Program-made: the position numbers and the translations under genes | The notes under the pieces: model-generated | Told to the model about the DNA's origin: nothing | The model's database searches: none | What the model saw: only the letters and a program-made list of their open reading frames with translations | In this document: positions 59,522-64,000 of the stretch, piece by piece | How positions within the stretch are numbered: the stretch's first letter is position 1 | How the letters are laid out: every line of letters starts with the position of its first letter | DNA from: Microbacterium testaceum | GTDB taxonomy: Bacteria > Actinomycetota > Actinomycetes > Actinomycetales > Microbacteriaceae | Assembly (NCBI RefSeq): GCF_006539145.1 | Contig: NZ_BJML01000006.1 | Span: 62,001-126,000, forward strand | Direction: 5' to 3' | DNA: 64,000 nt

Positions 59522-60985
59522 ATGGACGCCCCCTCCACCAGCGACACGACCGCGACGACCGCCGACCGCCAGATTGCCGACTCGCCGACTGCGGAGCCGC
59601 AGTCCGACGCGGTCGAACTCGACGCCCCCAGCAATCGGAAGGCCCCGTTCCCCCGCGGCTTCCTCGAAACGATCTCGACCGGCTGGGCCGAGCACCCCGC
59701 CGAGCTCCCCCAGCCGCGCGAGCAGGCCGCCTGGGCCGCGCGTCGCCGCGCCCGCGTGTCGGAGGCGTTCCCCGGTCGGCGCGTCGTCGTGCCCGCCGGT
59801 GGTCTGAAGCAGCGCAGCAACGACACCGACTATCCCTTCCGCTCGCATTCCGCCTTCGCGCACCTCACCGGTTGGGGGCGCGACGCCGAACCCGACGCCG
59901 TGCTCGTCTTCGAGCCGCGCGACGAGGGTCACGAGGCCGTGCTGTACTTCCGCGAACGGGCCGATCGCACGACGGCGGAGTTCTACTCGGACGCCACGGT
60001 CGGCGAATTCTGGATCGGCCCCCGCCCCGCCCTCGACGGCGTCGCCGCCGACCTGGATCTCGCCACCGCACACCTCTCGGACTTCCAGCCCGGTGACCAC
60101 GACCTCACGGTCGACGTGGACGACGAGGTCACGCGTTTCGTCTCCGAGCTGCGTCTGATCAAGGACGAGTACGAGCTCGCCGAGCTGGCGCTGGCCGTCG
60201 AGGTCACCGGCCGCGGGTTCGACGACATCGTCGCCGAGCTCCCCCGCATCATCGAGCACCCGCGCGGGGAGCGCGTGGTCGAGGGCGTGTTCCACCAGCG
60301 CGCGCGCTCCGACGGCAACAGCGTCGGCTACGACACCATCGCCGCCTCGGGGCCGCACGCCTGCTACCTGCACTGGACGCGCAACGACGGCGCCGTCACG
60401 CCCGGCGACCTGATCCTCGTCGACGCCGGCGTCGAGGTCGACAGCCTCTACACCGCCGATATCACCCGTACGCTGCCGGTCTCGGGGACGTTCACCGACA
60501 TCCAGCGCCGTATCTACGAGACGGTCCGCGAGGCCGCCGACGCCTCGTTCGCCGCCGCGAAGGTCGGCGTCCCCTTCCGTCGTCTGCACGAAGCCGCGAT
60601 GGAGGTCATCGCCGCGCGGGTCGCCGAGTGGGGTCTTCTCCCCGTGACGGCCGAAGAAGCACTGGACGCCGACAAGGGCGGTCAGCACCGCCGCTACATG
60701 GTGCACGGCACGAGCCACCACCTCGGCATCGACGTCCACGACTGCGCTCAGGCCCGCCGCGACATGTACTACGACGGTCTGCTCGAGCCGGGCATGGTGT
60801 TCACGATCGAGCCGGGTCTGTACTTCCAGATCGACGACCTCACCGTTCCCGAGGAGTACCGCGGTATCGGCGCGCGCATCGAGGACGACATCGTCATGAC
60901 GGCCGATGGCCCGGTCAACCTGTCGGCGGGTATCCCCCGCACGGCGGACGAGGTCGAGGAGTGGATCGCCCGGCTGTCGCGATGA
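59522..60985 (+). CDS. Xaa-Pro aminopeptidase (M24B)
   Basis: A 487-residue metallopeptidase removing N-terminal residues before proline. The N-terminal ~45 residues are a Thr/Ser/Asp-rich extension; then comes the AMP_N domain, and from ~240 the pita-bread catalytic domain. The five metal ligands are in VDAGVEVDSLYTADITRT (two Asp), HGTSHHLG (His), TIEPG (Glu) and ARIEDD (Glu). The ATG at 59522 follows GGAACG without a real ribosome-binding site. The stop overlaps the next gene as ATGA, tying it to the gamma-glutamyltransferase-like enzyme in peptide or glutathione turnover. Confidence 0.92.
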   Translation: MDAPSTSDTTATTADRQIADSPTAEPQSDAVELDAPSNRKAPFPRGFLETISTGWAEHPAELPQPREQAAWAARRRARVSEAFPGRRVVVPAGGLKQRSNDTDYPFRSHSAFAHLTGWGRDAEPDAVLVFEPRDEGHEAVLYFRERADRTTAEFYSDATVGEFWIGPRPALDGVAADLDLATAHLSDFQPGDHDLTVDVDDEVTRFVSELRLIKDEYELAELALAVEVTGRGFDDIVAELPRIIEHPRGERVVEGVFHQRARSDGNSVGYDTIAASGPHACYLHWTRNDGAVTPGDLILVDAGVEVDSLYTADITRTLPVSGTFTDIQRRIYETVREAADASFAAAKVGVPFRRLHEAAMEVIAARVAEWGLLPVTAEEALDADKGGQHRRYMVHGTSHHLGIDVHDCAQARRDMYYDGLLEPGMVFTIEPGLYFQIDDLTVPEEYRGIGARIEDDIVMTADGPVNLSAGIPRTADEVEEWIARLSR

Positions 60986-62757
60986 CGTTCACGCCGCCGG
61001 CATCCTTCACCACCCGGCCGACGCTGCGCGGCACCTTCGGGATGTCGGCGTCGACCCACTGGACGGCGACGGCCACCGCACAGGCGGTGCTCGAACGCGG
61101 CGGCAACGCGTTCGACGCCGCGTGCGCGGCGGGCTTCGTGCTGCACGTCGTCGAGCCGCACCTGAACGGCCCCGGGGGCGATCTCGTCGCGCTCGTGCGC
61201 CCGGCCGGTGCGTCCGAGCCGTCCGTTCTAATGGGTCAGGGGCCGGCACCCGCCGCGGCCACCCTGGAGCATTTCCACGGACGCGGGCTCGACCTCGTCC
61301 CGGGCGCCGGCGGCCTCGCTGCGACGGTGCCCGGGGGTGTCGACGCGTGGCTGCTGCTGCTGCGCGATCACGGGACGTGGGAGCTCGGCGACGTCCTCGC
61401 CTTCGCGACGCGCTACGCGCGAGACGGCCATCCGCTGGTCGCGGGAGCCGCCGCCACGATCGGCCGGGTCGCCGACCTGTTCCGCGCGCACTGGTCCTCG
61501 TCGAAAGACCGATGGATGCCGACCGGCGAGCCGCCCGCACCCGACACGGTGGTCCGCAATCCGGCCTGGGCCGACGTGCTCGACTCGCTCACGGCCGCGG
61601 GGATCGGCGCCATCGATCGGGAGTCGCGCATCGACGCCGCGCGCGAGCACTGGATGACCGAGGTGCTCCCCCGGGCGGCGACTTTCCTCCGGGAGCCGCA
61701 CCGGCACGCCGACGGTCGCGATCATCCCGGCATCCTCGATGCCGAAGACCTGGCGTCGTGGCGGGCGACGTTCGAGCCCGCCGTGTCGGTGTCGTTCCGC
61801 GGGTGGGACGTTTTCAAGGCGGGAGCGTGGTCGCAGGGCCCGGCGCTGCTGCAGACGCTTCGACTGATCGAGGACGCCGACGACGTCGACCCCGGGTCGG
61901 CGGACGGCGCCCACCTGTTGCTCGAGGCGCAGAAGCTCGCCTATGCCGACCGCGACGCGTGGTTCGGCGACACCGACGACGCCGTTTCGGTCGAGGCCCT
62001 GTTGACCGACGAGTACATCGCGGCCCGACGCGCGCTCCTCGGTGCCGACGCGTCGCTCGATCTGCGCCCCGGCTCCCCCGATGGTCGCGAACCGGTCCTG
62101 CCGGCTCTGCGGACGACGCACGCGGTGGCCTCGGGCTCGACCGGCGAGCCGACGGTCGATCGCTCGGGCCAGACCCGCGGCGACACGTGCCACCTCGATG
62201 TGATCGACCGGTGGGGCAATGCGATCTCGGCCACCCCGTCCGGCGGTTGGCTGCAGTCCTCCCCCACGATTCCCGAGCTCGGGTTCTGCCTGGGCACGCG
62301 ACTGCAGATGGTGCGGCTGGAGCCGGGGCACCCGGCATCCCTCGTCCCCGGTCGTCGTCCGCGGACCACGCTCACCCCGACGCTGCTGACCCGCGGCGAC
62401 GAAGTCATCGCGATCGGCTCCCCCGGCGGCGATCAGCAGGACCAGTGGCAACTGCCGGTGCTTGTACGGATGCTCGTCGGCGGCTACTCCCCGCAGCAGG
62501 CGATCGACGCCCCGACCTTGCACACGACGGCGCTCGTCGACTCGTTCTGGCCGCGCACGTGGTCACCGGCGGGTGCGGTGGTCGAAGACCGTTTGGGCGA
62601 CGATCTGATCGCCGAGCTCGAGCGGCGCGGGCACCGCGTACGCCGGGCCGGTGACTGGGCGTTGGGCCGAGTGAGCGCGGTCGGCCGAGACGCCGAGGGA
62701 CTGCTGTGGGCCGCCGCGAATCCGCGGGGCGCGCAGGGGTATGCAGCCGGGCGCTGA
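60982..62757 (+). CDS. Gamma-glutamyltransferase-family Ntn-hydrolase
   Basis: A 591-residue protein without signal peptide. Family marks are GGNAFDAACAAGFVLHVVEPHLNGPGGD near the start, AYADRDAWFGD in the middle and the autocatalytic cleavage site RGDTCHLDVIDRWGN, with Thr402 as the new N-terminal nucleophile, then TPSGGWLQSSP and GSPGGDQQDQ in the small subunit. Family members cleave gamma-glutamyl bonds or, in cytoplasmic branches, act as amidohydrolases or acylases. Lack of a signal peptide favours an intracellular role. It is coupled to the Xaa-Pro aminopeptidase gene. Confidence 0.88.
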   Translation: MTFTPPASFTTRPTLRGTFGMSASTHWTATATAQAVLERGGNAFDAACAAGFVLHVVEPHLNGPGGDLVALVRPAGASEPSVLMGQGPAPAAATLEHFHGRGLDLVPGAGGLAATVPGGVDAWLLLLRDHGTWELGDVLAFATRYARDGHPLVAGAAATIGRVADLFRAHWSSSKDRWMPTGEPPAPDTVVRNPAWADVLDSLTAAGIGAIDRESRIDAAREHWMTEVLPRAATFLREPHRHADGRDHPGILDAEDLASWRATFEPAVSVSFRGWDVFKAGAWSQGPALLQTLRLIEDADDVDPGSADGAHLLLEAQKLAYADRDAWFGDTDDAVSVEALLTDEYIAARRALLGADASLDLRPGSPDGREPVLPALRTTHAVASGSTGEPTVDRSGQTRGDTCHLDVIDRWGNAISATPSGGWLQSSPTIPELGFCLGTRLQMVRLEPGHPASLVPGRRPRTTLTPTLLTRGDEVIAIGSPGGDQQDQWQLPVLVRMLVGGYSPQQAIDAPTLHTTALVDSFWPRTWSPAGAVVEDRLGDDLIAELERRGHRVRRAGDWALGRVSAVGRDAEGLLWAAANPRGAQGYAAGR

Positions 62758-62922
62758 GCCCCCGTGCCGTGCCCGCCCACACGTGACCGGTCGCGCAAGC
62801 GGACGGCCGCCGCAGAAGCGAGGTCCTCGTCTGTCCCGAGCGGGGCGGGATTCACGCGCGACGCGCACCGACCGATGAATGGTTTCGACCGGACGGCGGG
62901 GGCATCCGCCGGGCTGCGCCGA

Positions 62923-63591
62923 TCAGGCCCCGCGCGCGAAGTCCGCGACGACGAGCGCCAGACCGGCGCCGATCTCATCGGCGGGGCGGCGGGCGCCTTT
63001 CACCTCGAAAGAGTGGTTGCCGCCCGCGATCCAGTGCACCTGGGCGTTGCGACATGACGCGATCACCTCGTCGAACTGGTCCCGCGGATCGATGAACGGG
63101 TCGTTCTCGCCCTCGACGAACAGCTGCGGCACCGAGATCGCCGACAGGTGCTCGCGGCGCGGTTTGTCGGGCCGCCCGGGCGGGTGCAGGGGGTAGCCGA
63201 GGTAGACCAGCCGGGCGGGAGCGATCACACCCTCGGAGGTGGCGACGGATGCCATGCGCCCGCCGTACGACTTGCCCGCGGCGACGTAGCGGCCGGGGGC
63301 GGCCGAGGCGAGCCAGGCCTGCACGCCCGCCCAGGTGGCGACGGCGTGCGTCGCGGGACCGGGCATGCGCCGGCCCGCCTCGACATACGGGAAGACGAAG
63401 CGCAGGACGGAGATGCCCTCGGCGACGAGCGCATCGGTCAGACCGGCCAGGAACGGATGCTCCATGCCGGCACCCGCGCCGTGCGCCAGAGCGACGGTCG
63501 CCGAAGAGTCAAGGGCCGCGGACCACAGCCCCGATATCTCGGTGCCGCCCGTCGGCAGCGCGACGGCGATGCGGACGGCCTCGGCGCTCAC
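62923..63591 (-). CDS. Alpha/beta hydrolase (dienelactone-hydrolase/Tex30-like)
   Basis: A 222-residue alpha/beta hydrolase. The nucleophile is Ser108 in AAGKSYGGRM, the acid lies in LFVEGENDPFID and the histidine in IAGGNHSFEV. ALAHGAGAGMEHPFL provides the oxyanion loop. The closest general class is the small KANL3/Tex30-like hydrolases; the substrate is unknown. The GTG at 63591 overlaps the stop of the upstream gene as GTGA, so it is translated with that gene. It converges with the gamma-glutamyltransferase-like gene, with 165 gene-free bases between. Confidence 0.86.
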   Translation of the reverse strand: MSAEAVRIAVALPTGGTEISGLWSAALDSSATVALAHGAGAGMEHPFLAGLTDALVAEGISVLRFVFPYVEAGRRMPGPATHAVATWAGVQAWLASAAPGRYVAAGKSYGGRMASVATSEGVIAPARLVYLGYPLHPPGRPDKPRREHLSAISVPQLFVEGENDPFIDPRDQFDEVIASCRNAQVHWIAGGNHSFEVKGARRPADEIGAGLALVVADFARGA

Positions 63592-64000
63592 CGCTCGGTC
63601 GGGGCGGGGTGCTCGTCGGAGCCGTCTCGAGCGTCGTCGGGGCGCTCTGCGTTTTCCCGGTCCCCAGCGGTGCGCTCGGACGGGGGCGCGATCCGCTCGC
63701 CGTACCGCGGCGGCTCGTCGTCGCGCGGGGAGGGAGCCTGGGTCGGGGCGGGCGGACGCGGCGGAGCGACCGGCGCAGCGGTGCCCGGAGCGACGCGCTC
63801 TCCGTACTGCGGAGGAGCAGTGTCAGATGCCACCGGACGCGAGACGACGGCGCCTCCGCCGACGGCCGAGGGCCCGACGATCCCGCGGGCCTTGTGGACG
63901 CTCGGGGCCGCGACGCACACGTCGTAGTGGTCGGCGGCGACCTGCATGACCGAGGCGAAGTCGCGGCGGCGACGCACGATCGAATAGGTGCCGATGCTGA
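63588..64000 (-). CDS. C-terminal part of an unidentified protein, cut by window end
   Basis: The last ~137 codons of a gene that begins beyond the window. The first ~50 visible residues look folded (IGTYSIVRRRRDFASVMQ and DHYDVCVAAPSVHKA). The remainder is a Pro/Ala-rich disordered tail with two copies of a PP(Q/R)YGER(V/I)AP motif about 35 residues apart. I do not recognise the family. Its stop is fused to the start of the alpha/beta hydrolase gene (GTGA). Confidence 0.6.
   Translation of the reverse strand, partial: SIGTYSIVRRRRDFASVMQVAADHYDVCVAAPSVHKARGIVGPSAVGGGAVVSRPVASDTAPPQYGERVAPGTAAPVAPPRPPAPTQAPSPRDDEPPRYGERIAPPSERTAGDRENAERPDDARDGSDEHPAPTER

Overview
The window is high-GC actinobacterial chromosome. 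Codon usage, GTG/TTG starts, many overlapping ATGA/GTGA gene junctions, and the presence of AdnAB, UPF0182, DUF3107 and a C50-carotenoid cluster all point to Microbacteriaceae, most likely Microbacterium. No rRNA, CRISPR array, prophage or intact insertion sequence was seen.

Layout. 1-6.4 kb: a cut DUF3039 gene, an ABC exporter pair whose ATPase carries a ~427-residue Ala/Pro/Lys-rich tail, a hypothetical protein and a maltokinase/glucosamine-kinase-like phosphotransferase. 6.4-9.4 kb: an HtrA-type membrane protease and a class I aminotransferase. 9.4-26.7 kb: a surface-polysaccharide locus of visibly lower GC. It has an acyltransferase, a Wzy/O-antigen-ligase-like protein, a beta-helix gene remnant, a six-gene block of four GT-type glycosyltransferases, a WecG/TagA transferase and a Wzx-like flippase, all overlapping or abutting, then an acetyltransferase, a CPBP protease, a low-molecular-weight tyrosine phosphatase, a Wzz/BY-kinase, a DUF4012 protein and an LPXTG-type wall protein. 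The locus is interrupted by an ordinary high-GC block (nitrilase, DUF6328 protein, initiator tRNA). No initiating phosphoglycosyl transferase was found, so that step must be encoded elsewhere.

26.8-35.1 kb: a cupin / SMP-30 / SUMF1-fold trio, then a MarR regulator divergent from idi-crtE-crtB-crtI-crtYe-crtYf-crtEb, a complete decaprenoxanthin-type (C50) carotenoid operon with a readable promoter and candidate operator. 35.1-35.8 kb: a gene-free stretch with a duplicated array of four large palindromes.

35.8-56.9 kb: a conserved actinobacterial backbone whose order matches, as I recall it, the M. tuberculosis Rv3193c-Rv3211 region: UPF0182, YlbL-type PDZ/Lon protease, DUF2342 metalloprotease, ThiF/cyclodehydratase-like protein, UvrD2, NudC, AdnB, AdnA, DUF3107, ferritin-like protein and DEAD-box RNA helicase. 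It carries a local addition, an APH-fold protein that has lost its catalytic loop. 57.3-64 kb: PHP phosphoesterase, membrane-anchored endonuclease/exonuclease/phosphatase-fold protein, Xaa-Pro aminopeptidase, gamma-glutamyltransferase-like protein, alpha/beta hydrolase and a gene cut by the window end.

A recurring signal is a TANNNT box ending 6-7 bases before the start codon at eight genes, suggesting leaderless transcription. I did not find a convincing new multi-gene system. The best leads are the palindrome array, the catalytically dead APH-fold protein, the tailed ABC ATPase, the carotenoid operator and the orphan ThiF-like gene overlapping uvrD2.
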